Below, piece after piece: positions 22,213 through 32,900 of a DNA stretch of 64,000 bases. The translations under genes were made by a program, and so were the position numbers. The DNA is from Nemertoderma westbladi. Lineage: Eukaryota > Xenacoelomorpha > Nemertodermatida > Nemertodermatidae. Numbering within the stretch: position 1 is the first letter of the stretch; the number at the start of each line of letters is the position of its first letter. The stretch is from positions 1-64,000 of the forward strand of contig JAUCBJ010006724.1 in assembly GCA_032718475.1 (NCBI GenBank). Direction: 5' to 3'. Below the pieces are notes generated by a model. That model was not told the origin of the DNA and did not search any database. It worked only from the letters and a program-made list of their open reading frames with translations.

Positions 22213-22226
22213 ACCGTACTGTATAT
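22213..22226 (+). repeat. 14-bp target duplication, right copy (nested LINE)
   Basis: accgtactgtatat directly after the poly(A); matches 18304-18317. Confidence 0.9.
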
Positions 22227-23639
22227 TGTGGTAATTAGACACTCTTGCATTCTGTATATTGTGGTAATTAGATGCAGTGTGGTCTTGTGGTAAATAGACA
22301 CTGCGTTATGTATATTGTGGTAATTAGACGCAGTATAGTATTGTGGTAATTAGAGACTTGCGTTCTGTATATTGTGGTAATTAGATGCCATTGTAAAATA
22401 ATATTGTGGTAATTAGATGCAGTGTGCAGTGTAGTCTTGTTCGTAAATAGATTGTGGTAATTAGACGCAATATAGTGTTGTGGTAATTAGACACTTGCAT
22501 TCTGTATATTGTGGTAATTAGATGCCATTGTAAAATAATATTGTGGTAATTAGATGCAGTGTAGTCTTGTGGTAATTAGATGCAGTATAGTCTTGTGGTA
22601 ATTAGACACTTGCGTTCTGTAAATTGTGGTAATTAGATGCCATTGTAAAATAATATTGTGGTAATTAGATGCAGTGTGCAGTGTAGTGTTGTTCGTAAAT
22701 AGATTGTGGTAATTAGACGCAGTATAGTTGATAGTCTTGTGGTAATTAGACGCAGTATAGTCTTGTGGTAATTAGACGCAGTATAGTCTTGTGGTAATTA
22801 GACGCAGTATAGTCTTGTGGTAATTAGACACTTGCGTTCCGTATATTGTGGTAATTAGATGCCATTGTAAAATAATATTGTGGTAATTAGATGCAGTGTA
22901 GTCTTGTGGTAATTAGACGCAGTATAGTCTTGTGGTAATTAGACACTTGCGTTCTGTATATTGTGGTAATTAGATGCCATTGTAAAATAATATTGTGGTA
23001 ATTAGATGCAGTGTGCAGTGTAGTGTTGTTCGTAAATAGATTGTGGTAATTAGACGCAGTATAGTCTTGTGGTAATTAGACACTTGCGTTCTGTATATTG
23101 TGGTAATTAGATGCCATTGTAAAATAATATTGTGGTAATTAGATGCAGTGTAGTCTTGTGGTAAATAGACACTTGAGTTCTGTATATTGTGGTAATTAGA
23201 TGCCATTGTAAAATAATATTGTGGTAATTAGATGCAGTGTAGTCTTGTGGTAAATAGACACTGGAGTTCTGTATATTGTGGTAATTAGATGCCATTGTAA
23301 AATAATATTGTGGTAATTAGATGCAGTGTGCAGTGTAGTCTTGTTCGTAAATAGATTGTGGTAATTAGACGCAGTATAGTCTTGTGGTAATTAGACACTT
23401 GCGTTCTGTATATTGTGGTAATTAGATGCCATTGTAAAATAATATTGTGGTAATTACAGTAGATGCAGTGTAGTCTTGTGGTAAATAGACACTTGAGTTC
23501 TGTATATTGTGGTAATTAGATGCCATTGTAAAATAACATTGTGGTAATTAGATGCCTGTATCGAATTGTTGGGGTAGATTGTGGTAGATTGTGGTAGTTT
23601 GTGGTAGGTTGGGGTAGGTTGGGGTAATTAGTAGGACCG
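22227..23639 (+). repeat. Right terminal array (GTGGTAATTAG repeats)
   Basis: I count about 38 exact GTGGTAATTAG cores in 1.4 kb, spaced 26-32 bp. Spacers cycle through types (gatgccattgtaaaataata, gatgcagtgtagtc, gacacttgcgttctgtata), giving a higher-order repeat of roughly 85-115 bp. Short frames here encode only repeat peptides. The array ends in gggtaggttggggtaattagtaggaccg. Confidence 0.9.
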
Positions 23640-23659
23640 GTTTAACGCACACTGGCAGC
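23640..23659. repeat. 20-bp direct repeat, right
   Basis: Exact match to 16473-16492, directly outside the right terminus of the array-ended element. Confidence 0.85.
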
Positions 23660-24559
23660 TGGCTGAGTACAGTCACATGAGTGGTAGACTGGTGGCTGAC
23701 AGGCCATATTGAAAGGTTTTACATGTACGCCGAGCACATTCGGTGCAGCACTAGAACTTGCACCAGGAGCTGGCACAGAAATGTCCTACGCCGGGCAATG
23801 AGTCTGAAGGGTCGGTGCTACGCTGGTGTAGCCATAGCCAGCGTAGCACCAACAATGATAGAGATGCTGCGCTCGGTGCAAATTAATTGAAATCACGAAA
23901 ATACATACAAAAATTTGCTCGCGTTTATTTTTCATTTCATATTCTTCAAACTGTCAAATGTCTCTTTCTATCATTTCACGAATACGGAACTAAAAATTTA
24001 TCAATTTATTTTAACTACTATTGTTATTTGTTATGTTTATGTTAGTAAACAGGTAAAGTCAGAAAGTAACAATGTAGGCCTATTAAGTATGACTTACTGT
24101 AATTATCAGATTATATAAGCCAACTGTATGTTAAGAGTGTAAGAGTCAGAGAGTAAGACTAATTATTATACACAGTATTACTGCAGTACTGGTACCTAAT
24201 GATAATGAAGTATTGCATATTTATTCAAATTTTACACAGTATAGAGTAATGTATTTTCAAATATAAATGTAGTGGATTACAAAAATATTTTTTAATATTA
24301 CCGGCATACCGGCGACAATTTTGAATGAAACGCGCAAACTTTTAAAAAAGGAATGTAAAATTGTTCTTATGAGCTGTACGATTTTTTGGATTTTTTGCAC
24401 GTTTTGAGATATGGCATGAAATGAGCTATACCAGTCTGCCAGTATACTGGTATATGTGACTTTCTATGGATTACGATGAGGTGTGCGACGAGCCAATTTC
24501 AGGCAGTCAGGTGCGCGGTGATCTTGAAACAACAAAGTGTACCTACTCGCTCATGAATG
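23660..24559. other. Non-coding spacer
   Basis: A short inverted repeat (ggtgctacgctggtg / agcgtagcacc) lies at about 23814-23850. No gene recognised; 60-70-codon frames here show no domain. Confidence 0.5.
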
Positions 24560-25438
24560 AATTCCAACCTGGGCTATAACCACCTATAACGAGCTATAAT
24601 ATGAAAATTTACATTAAAAAAACGCCCCTAGGGTGTTTTTAACTTTTGGATTAACACCAAACACGGTGGTCTGAAAAATACCGCAGGTTAAAACTTAGGC
24701 TGTTAGGGTAGGCCTATCTGCCTATGCTGCTATGCCTAATTGATACTGGTAAGATTTTTTATTGGCCTATATTGCTCACTCACTATATGCTATATTCCTG
24801 TATTCTATATCTATATCGACCAGACTGCCAGAAGCTGACAGCGGATAGCACGATGGAGGATAGACAGAGAGATGGGAGACCTCTCCACTGCTGCACTGTC
24901 TGATAGTCAGATAATGCAGTACTGCAGTAGTCAGGCAGTCAGGTAGGCCTAGTGCCTAGTGCAGTAGTCTGGTAGTGGCATGCTGACTAAAATGCAATAA
25001 TGACTGATTCCGTGATACCACAAAGATGAAAAGCATTATGGACTAAAAAAACAAATTGTGTAATTAAATTACTGACTAGGAAAATAAATCCATTCTAATT
25101 TAGTTTAGTTTATTTCGCCACACATGTTAAAATACATGAATACAACAAACAATTATACCTGGCTGCCTGGCATCAACTTATAAATACGCTACTGCGTGTT
25201 ACACGACGGTATTGTTGCTAAATAATAATAAAAATAATAAAAGTAAAATATGTTTTTTTATTGTAAATTTTCAGATTATCTGATTATAGCTCGTTATACA
25301 GTTATAGGTGGTTATAGCTTGTTATAGGAAGTTATAGCCCATTAACTGATTAAAGCTCGTTATAGCCCATTATAGATCGTTCTACCTTTTAATACTTACC
25401 CTGTACATTCTCTTCTCAATGCAACCCAGGTTGGAATT
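24560..25438. mobile_element. Foldback/TIR repeat with TATAACGAGCTATA motifs
   Basis: Ends are inverted: aattccaacctggg at 24560-24573 and its reverse complement at 25425-25438. Just inside each end lie clustered words of the type ctataacgagctataa and ggttatagc. No coding capacity. No certain target duplication. Confidence 0.6.
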
Positions 25439-25458
25439 TATGTAGAGGTAGCTCAACA

Positions 25459-25582
25459 TGTGTGGCGCGGATTAAGGATCCTGGCGCGTAGTGACAGGGG
25501 CGTGTGGCGCGGATTAAGGATCCCGGCGCGTAGTGACTGGGGCGTGTGGCGCGCATTGAGGATCCTGGCGGTCCTGGCGCGA
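25459..25582 (+). repeat. 42-bp GC-rich tandem repeat (about 3 copies)
   Basis: Unit gtgtggcgcggattaaggat followed by cctggcgcgtagtgacaggg and gc. The third copy is degenerate. Confidence 0.85.
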
Positions 25583-26593
25583 ATATGGATGTAGGGTTAG
25601 GTTAGAACAGTAGGAGGTAGCGTAGCAGTGCACTAGCAACACATCCCACTCTACAGCTCTATTTCAGTATTTGAAATTATTCCATAGGTTTATAAAGATC
25701 GAAAAATGTCTGCTCGCTTCGCTTGCGTTTATACTATAACTGTATAAGTCTACTCTTAGCACTGTTTGGCTGTGGACAAATGGAAACGGACAGATTGAGC
25801 ATGACCATTAAAAACATGACTTGTTTCAAAAGTTTTTCAATTGTCAGATTCTTCAAACCAATAAAACCATGACAGCCTGCATGATTCAGCAGACAGTCTG
25901 GGAAATTAGCCCAATAGGGAAATTTTAAAATTTCTCTATAAGGAAACTTTTATTTCCCTATAGGGAAATTTTTGCATAATCGCTATAATCGCTATGGGGA
26001 AACATGCATATGTTTCCCTATAGGGAAATTTTACCATGGATATCTCTCACAATCAGACAATGACATCAAAAATTTCCCGATAGGGAAATATTGCAAAATT
26101 TCATAAAAGTTTAGGTGGTTTGTTGATAACTGATATAAATGTATAACTGCAAACATCACTGTGAGCTGAAATTCCAACAACATGTTTGTCTGTTTGTTGT
26201 TGTGCTCTCTATGCCTCTCTACAGCTCTATGCTACATACATGCAGTACATAAATCATGTAGAATATCTATAGCACAGACCTGTAGACTTTAGATGTGTTG
26301 TTAATACCACTGTGCGTTCATGCATCTTCTTTCATTGTCTTTGGAATAGCCTATGTACAGATGTATACGTTCGTTCATACTATAGATTAATATGTACTGT
26401 ATATTGCATTGGTGTATTATTGTATTTGTCTGTTTGTATTAATATATATTATAGTTATATTATATTTATTCACAGCCATTGCCATAGTTTTGGATTACAG
26501 TAAATTTCTATTTGAATTTGAGTGTAGCATTATTAAAAATAATAGGGTGGTATATGTAAAGCCTGTTGTCAGCTGACTAATAACTATCCCTCG

Positions 26594-27730
26594 ATGTTCC
26601 AGGATCTGAGCTCTATTAATTGGGCCTCCATCTTAGAGCCATTAGACCTACATTCATCATTGGACCTATTTCAAAAAGAGCTGATTTCCACATATAAACA
26701 TAACATTCCAACTAAGTCAGGACCTTCATCCAGTAAACCTAAGTGGATAAATGGATTCGTCAAATCTCAAATAAGGATTAAGGAACAAGCTTGGATTAGC
26801 TACAAAAATAAAAAAAAATTTTCTTCATTCACAGCCTACAACAAGCAAGCTAGAAACAGATGTATTTCGGTAATTAAACAGGAGAAGGTTGCCTACGAAC
26901 GTAAAACTGCAAGTAATGTCCCTAGTAACTCCAAAATATTTTGGAAATTTATACAGTCAAAGTACCAAAGGCAAGACAAGCAATACAGGATGATGGTTCG
27001 TTTGCTAGCTGATATTGAAAAGGCTACTTTTAATTTATTAATAAGTCAATGAATGAAAGAGCGCTTCGCTTGGAAGCTCGCCAACCTGCCAACATTTCTC
27101 CATGCTATTTAAGAATGGTAGTAAATATTTGTGTGAAAACTTCGGATCTATCAGTCTAACTTCAGTGGTCTGCAAACTTATGGAACGAAATATTGTCAAT
27201 GAAACATACAGCTGTATATCTACTGTCTATAACCTTATACCCTGTGGCCAATACGGTTTCCAGAAAGGCAGAAAGGGTGATCATGCACTCTGCAACTACT
27301 TGATTATATCTTCCATTGGTTCAAAGTACTAGATGATCGCATGTGCATCGATGTGTACTTGGACTTTCGGAAAGCCTTTGATTCAGTGCCACAGCAGAGA
27401 CTGATTGTCAAATTGCATGCCCCCTGGAATAACCGGCTTAAGTTATTAAATTGGTTTCGGGCGTTTCTCTGATGTTGTTGTCATGATGTTCCAACTCTAC
27501 TCATTCATCTTTTCACCGATGACCTCAAAGACACCGCTATACTGCTATATTCGACCCCAGTAACATCACCTCTATTGCCCCAGTGATTTGGATATCCTGT
27601 ACCGCTGGAGCAAATTGTGGCAACTTCTTTTTAACCACGACCAATGTAAGGCTGTAAGCCTGTAAGCTGTACTGCTGTAAGGTAATGCTCGACCACTCAC
27701 TAAAGTCCACAGATTTACAAAAAGACTTGG
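26594..27730 (+). pseudogene. LINE ORF2 relic (linker and RT)
   Basis: The first open piece (26594-27052, 152 residues) matches the region between endonuclease and RT of CR1-like LINEs (KPKWINGFVKSQIRIKEQAW.., RCISVIKQEKVAYE, KIFWKFIQSKY). RT pieces follow in shifted frames: FGSISLTSVVCKLMERNIV (27102-27332), VYLDFRKAFDSVPQQRLI (about 27345-27405) and LFTDDLKD (about 27505). The motif-C first position is altered from A-D-D to T-D-D. No intact domain remains. Confidence 0.75.
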
Positions 27731-28079
27731 GAGTCCTATGATTAGTGATTGTGAATGACATTCGTGATTGGTTAATTCAACACATTACTCTTGGATACTA
27801 TTATCATGAAATCTTTAGTCAGTGTCTTTCATTTCGAAGTGTGTGTTGTGCAAGGGAATTGCCATAAAAGCTTAAAAGGTGAAGGAATATTGTAAGGGGG
27901 GGTGATGTTTTTGATGAAAATAAACAACCTCTGATTAAAAGTAAATGATGTGTATAAATTCAAATATAAAATAATGAAGTGTAGGTTAGGCTGTTAGGTA
28001 GTGTACCATTATTCAATAGGCCTATATTTTGAATCAAAGCACTTAATATTATTCATTATTATTAAAACAGAAAACTTTT

Positions 28080-28215
28080 CTGGCAACCAACTCATGGAAA
28101 GCGTAGTCGTGGACGACCTGCCATAACATATATAGATCAACTTGAAAGGGATACTGAACTTGGGAGAAACGAAATTGCGACAACTATGGAGAGTAGTAGT
28201 AGTAGTATTAAAACA
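28080..28215 (+). pseudogene. RTE-type LINE 3' end fragment
   Basis: A clean reading frame of about 40 codons (WQPTHGKRSRGRPAITYIDQ and onward to NEIATTMES) matches the C-terminus typical of RTE-clade ORFs and is closely related to 49243-49390. It ends in an (agt)n microsatellite, as RTE 3' ends do. The 5' part is absent. Confidence 0.75.
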
Positions 28216-28639
28216 GAAACCAGGAAAGGTACGTACAGTCTAAAATAAATAAAAATCATGTAAAATTAATTAAAAACCAAGATTTGCATAATTTCCCTAT
28301 AGGGAAAACTTTAATTTCCCTATAGGGAAACACAAATTTCCCTATAGGGAAATAAATAAGTTTCCCTATTGGGCTAATTTCCCAGACTGGCAGAATTTCC
28401 GTGCTCGCTACGCTCGCCAGCCAGGGCTGGCAAAGTAGGTAATAACCATAAACCATAAACTAGTTTTTGTAGGTTTTTGTCAAAAACCTAAAATTTGAAA
28501 AAAGCCTAAAACTAGGTTTTATGTTTTTGATTTTTCATCTTTAATTTGCCTTTTAATTTCATTTGTACTGTACACTCAAAACAACTGAACAAGTCAACTT
28601 GCATTGTCAGCTGATGAGTTCCAGTCCAGTCCAGTTCAG

Positions 28640-29075
28640 TAAGGGAAAATACCCCGAATCGGGGTATAGAAGCAAACCCCCATTCGGGGTTTTGTGATAC
28701 CCCGATTCGGGGTTCTCCCATAGACATTTTTTCTCCTTCATTTCCGCATATGAAGATTTTAATTCCGCAATTTCGTTTTAACATATTCGAATACACATTG
28801 GTGTGTACTACAAATAAGAAAACTTTGGAGTAATAATGAAATCTTCCGGCTTCGATATTGTACCGGAAAATCTAATGTAAATTATACCCCGAATCAGGGT
28901 ATCCAGGACTCCCTGTACCCCGAATGGGGGCTTGTGATATATTCATACAGCCTGCAGAAGCACCGATTCGGGGTCAGTATTTTCTAGTACACCGATTCAG
29001 GAATTCAATTTTCTCGAAAATACACCGAATCAGCTCTTTTTTTCCACTCTGACACCGATTCGGTGTATATTTTCT
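28640..29075. repeat. Cluster of ACCCCGATTCGGGGT-type palindromes
   Basis: About nine variants of a near-palindrome (taccccgaatcggggta, cccccattcggggt, caccgattcggtgta) occur in 430 bp of AT-rich DNA, in both orientations. No gene. Confidence 0.75.
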
Positions 29076-29365
29076 AGTCGTTTTTTATATTTTTAATGGA
29101 TTTTCGTGATGTAATTCATATTTTAATTAGTATTAGTGTTATATAAACGAACAAATTAATTAAAATATTTAATATATTTTCGATGCGAGTATATTTGGTG
29201 ATTTCCTATTGTATTATTGTTTGTTATTATACGTAATTTGTCATCGTCAGTGACAAATTGGTAGTGTAATAAATGGGCCAAGTTTATAATGTGAGCTATT
29301 CCTGGTGGCAGAGCAGTTGCCGCTAATGTGATTTACAGTAGGCTATTACATTTATTTTTTATTAG

Positions 29366-29688
29366 TTGTGAGTAGTTTAAGTCATAACTCTGTTTATGTA
29401 GATAAAGCGCCACGTCCTAAAGGAACTGTTAATATTACCGAAGGTGAATAATATTGTCAGAGATTATATAATACTGTCAGTCGAATAATACATTAGGCTT
29501 ACATAGCAATAAAAATTAAACCGTCGAACCCAATCTCCCGGGAATATCCAGCGGGTGAATGGTCGCGCACGGATTGGTTTCGACTAGTGTAGTGAATAAA
29601 ATACTTGTCATAGACTAAAAGCAGATTTAATATCTAGAAGACATCTTAATTTGGTGGGTTAAACTGCCAAAGGTCTGAAAGCGCGAAC
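29366..29688 (+). mobile_element. 3' fragment of the family-A LTR
   Basis: Nearly identical to 1880-2202, starting at ttgtgagtagtttaag and ending at the same aaagcgcgaaca edge. The base after this edge starts LINE coding sequence. The rest of the LTR (about 900 bp) is missing on the left. Confidence 0.85.
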
Positions 29689-29955
29689 AAGGCCAAACTG
29701 CTACGAAACATCCCAAGCTACCACAATATCTACATATCACCGGACCTAACTCCTGCAGAACAAAAAATACAATTCGACTTGAGAGAGGAAAAACGGAACT
29801 TGGAACAACAACAGCCAGAAAAAACGTGGATTATATATCGAGGAACTGTAAAAGAAAAGACATCACAGCACTCAACCCCAGACTCAACGGGATTTGCAGG
29901 GAACCAGACCTCAACCTTGCACAATAGTAACGATACATCTCAAACCCTGGATTGA
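29689..29955 (+). pseudogene. LINE ORF1 C-terminal fragment
   Basis: About 88 codons in frame with ORF2, ending in TGA at 29953-29955. It contains IYISPDLTPAEQKIQFDLRE and then K-R-N-L..W-I-I-Y-R-G-T-V, the conserved end of CR1/L2-type ORF1 proteins (x-P-D-L-T-P-x-E..., then a short beta-like strand). The start is lost at the LTR junction. Confidence 0.8.
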
Positions 29956-32900
29956 CTACCACGAAAACAATCAAACGCGACCACAGTGCTACACCCAACA
30001 CTCGAGACCTTCCTCAACAAAGGTATCCACATTACACACCTGAACATTAGAAGTTTGTTACCTAAACTCTCCGAAATAAAACTCATCCTAAACACACAAA
30101 CCATCGACATACTCACCCTATCAGAAACTTGGCTGGACGCATCAATAACTAAAGAAGCCGTGAAAATAAATGGATATGAAATGCATAGAAATGACAGGAA
30201 CAGGGAAGGAGGTGGGGTAGCAATTTATATCTCGGAGAATCTTACTTTAAACCCAATAACTCCACAACAAATCACCAACCCAACACCCGAATGCCTTTTT
30301 GGCAGTCTCCACCTACCACAAAGTAAACCGATTCTCATAGGAACAGTATACCGCCCACAGTCAACCCTAACATTCTTTGAGGACCTCGAAAACACTATCG
30401 GAGACACCACAAACTACAAAGAAATTTTTATACTAGGTGACACCAACAGCGACACCCTCAACACTCGCGACCCTAACACAGCAACACTACGGCACAAACT
30501 ACAATCGTTCTGTAATACCTCTGGTCTAGAACAAATCATTAAGGAGCCAACCCGTGTATCCAAAACGTCACAGACCACCATCGACCACATATTTGTTTCC
30601 TCACGACAATCTGAGATGATTAGCGCTAGTGGTGTAATTAAAACCGGCCTAAGTGATCACTATATGGTATACGTCACCCGCAAAAGGAAAAAGAAGAACA
30701 ATGCCTCTAAGCACACAACCCGATTATGTCGATCATACAAACACTACACAGCCGAGACCCTCCAGAACCACCTAAGAAACAGCTCTGACCTAAAGAACAT
30801 GCCCTCGATATCATGTCCTGACGCCGCAGCCAATCTACTCACAAAAGAAATCACGCGCATCCTCAACACCATCGCACCAAGAAAAGAAATCCGCGTCAAA
30901 AACTCTATTGAACCCTGGATGACCCGCGACATAACAGATAAAATACAATCCCGAAATAAGGCTCTCCTATTATTTCACAACCACAGAACAGCCTCCAACC
31001 ACTCCGCATACAAAAACCTAAGGAACGAAGTCACACAACTGATCCGGCTATCAAAATCATCATATATTAGACAACAGTTAGAGAACAACAAAACAAACAG
31101 TAAAGAACTATGGCGAACACTGAAAAGAATCGGCGCACCCTCTAAGAAATCAAACTCTCCTAGCACAGCCATCTCCTGCCTAGAGATTGATAAGAAACTG
31201 ATACATGATCAGGAAACCATAGCTGACTCATTAAACAGCTACTACACCAACGTAGCTGTATCTCTCCAAGATCTACTACCTGAACCCTCAGGACACTACA
31301 ATGGCCCTGCTGTCGAAGAATTCTACCTAAACAAAGGAATCAGTAAAAACAGCTTCAGCCTCCAAACCACAGACTGCAGCACAGTTTCAAAGATACTGGG
31401 TAACCTCGACCCATCCAAAAGCAGTGGCCCAGATGACATCTCCCCTCGAATTCTAAAGGATGGTGCCGCCATAATAGGAGTGCACCTAACACATATGATA
31501 AATCTATCCATCACCTCAGGTATATTCCCTACCCCCTACAAACTGGCAAAAGTAGTTCCTATAATGAAAAAAGGCAACAGACTAGACCGCTGCAACACCA
31601 GACCGATATCCCTACTACAAACGGCTTCCAAAATCCTCGAGAAAGTGGTGTACATACAATTTGCCAACTATCTATATTCCAACAACATTATAGACGACTA
31701 TCAATCCGGCCTCCGACCCGGCTACTCAGTCCAAACGTGCCTACTATACCTCGACGACCAAATTCGTGATGCTATCGAAAACGGGAAACTTATGGGACTG
31801 GTTGCAATTGACATCCAAAAGGCATACGATTCAGTAGATTGATCAATTCTGCTACACAAACTTGAATGTATCGGCATGGACGCCCATTCAATTACATGGT
31901 TTCGCTCGTACCTGACAGACAGATACCAATATGTTCAGGTTGGAAATAAATCATCAAAGATACTGCCCATCAACTGGGGAACTCCCCAAGGTGCGCTACT
32001 CGCGGTGTTGTTGTTCCTAATCTACATAAACGACTTTGACCTGGCTATAACAATAACCCCGACTCACCATTTGCCATCGATCACCCCGACCGTCGCCACA
32101 CCACCAGCCAACCAGACCATTGCAACAACAACACCAACGACCAACCCGGCCGTCACCACACCAACGGCCAACCCGGCCGCGGCTACGCCACTGGCCACAC
32201 CGGCCATCGCCACGCCAACGGCCATCCCGGCCACGAACACGCTACCGGCCACCCCGACCGCCGCCACACCAACGGCCAACCCGGGCGTGACCATGCCACT
32301 GACCACCCAGGTCGTCGCCACTCTATCGGCCACCCCGGCCGTGACTACGCCACTGGCCACCCCGGTCGTCGCCACCCTATCGGCCACCCTGGCCACGACT
32401 ACGCCACTGGCCAACCCGGCCGTCGCCACTCTGTCGGCCACCCCGGCCACAACTACGCCACTGGCCACCCCGGCCATCACCACTCTATTGGCCACCACGG
32501 CCGCGACTACGCCACTGACCACCCCGGCCGTCGCCACTCCATTGACCACCCTGGCCGTGACTACGCCACTGGCCACCCCAGCCGTCGCCACTCTATCGGC
32601 CACCCCGGCCGTGACTACACCACTGGCCACCCCGGCTGCCGCCACTCTACCAGCCACACTGGCCGCGACTACGCCACTGGCCACCCTGGCCGTCGCCACT
32701 CTATCGGCCACCCCAGCCGCAACTACGCCACTGGCCACCCCGGCCATCGCCACTCTATCAGCCACCCTGGCCGTGTCTACGCCACTGGCCACCCCAGCTG
32801 ACGCCACTGTATTGGCCACCCCGGCCGCGACTACGCCACCAGCCAACCCGGCCGCCGCAATGAAATACGCGGACGACACCAACCTGCTCAGTGCCGGCAC

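Larger units (their letters stand above)
16493..23639. mobile_element. Element with inverted tandem-array ends, carrying a nested LINE
   Basis: Bounded by the 20-bp direct repeat. The two ends are inverted copies of each other: ggtcctactaattacc, then a run of ccccaaccta/accacaa words, then gatacaggcatctaattacc, then the main array. Removing the nested LINE (18318-22212) and one copy of its 14-bp duplication leaves about 3.2 kb. That remainder has the left array, a mirrored promoter, a GTCAGTCT-type repeat, a 100-aa gene and the right array. No transposase or recombinase domain is seen, so it is either non-autonomous or of an unrecognised type. The duplication is longer than cut-and-paste DNA transposons normally leave. 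Confidence 0.75.
25895..28388. mobile_element. TIR region with TTTCCCTATAGGGAAA palindromes
   Basis: The left block (25895-26085) and right block (about 28275-28388) are inverted copies. Both start agtctgggaaattagcccaa from the outside and contain several perfect or near-perfect copies of the 16-bp palindrome TTTCCCTATAGGGAAA. The interior holds LINE debris. Either this is one element that captured insertions, or two inverted copies of a short repeat. Confidence 0.6.

Noticed and set aside
16493-23639. CRISPR-like array in the regular GTGGTAATTAG repeats
   Set aside because: Spacers are not unique but cycle through a few types; the context is eukaryotic and there are no cas genes.
16473-23659. 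Initial reading of the RT gene and inverted arrays as a single RT-bearing TIR element
   Set aside because: The 14-bp duplication and poly(A) show that the RT gene is a separate LINE inserted later.
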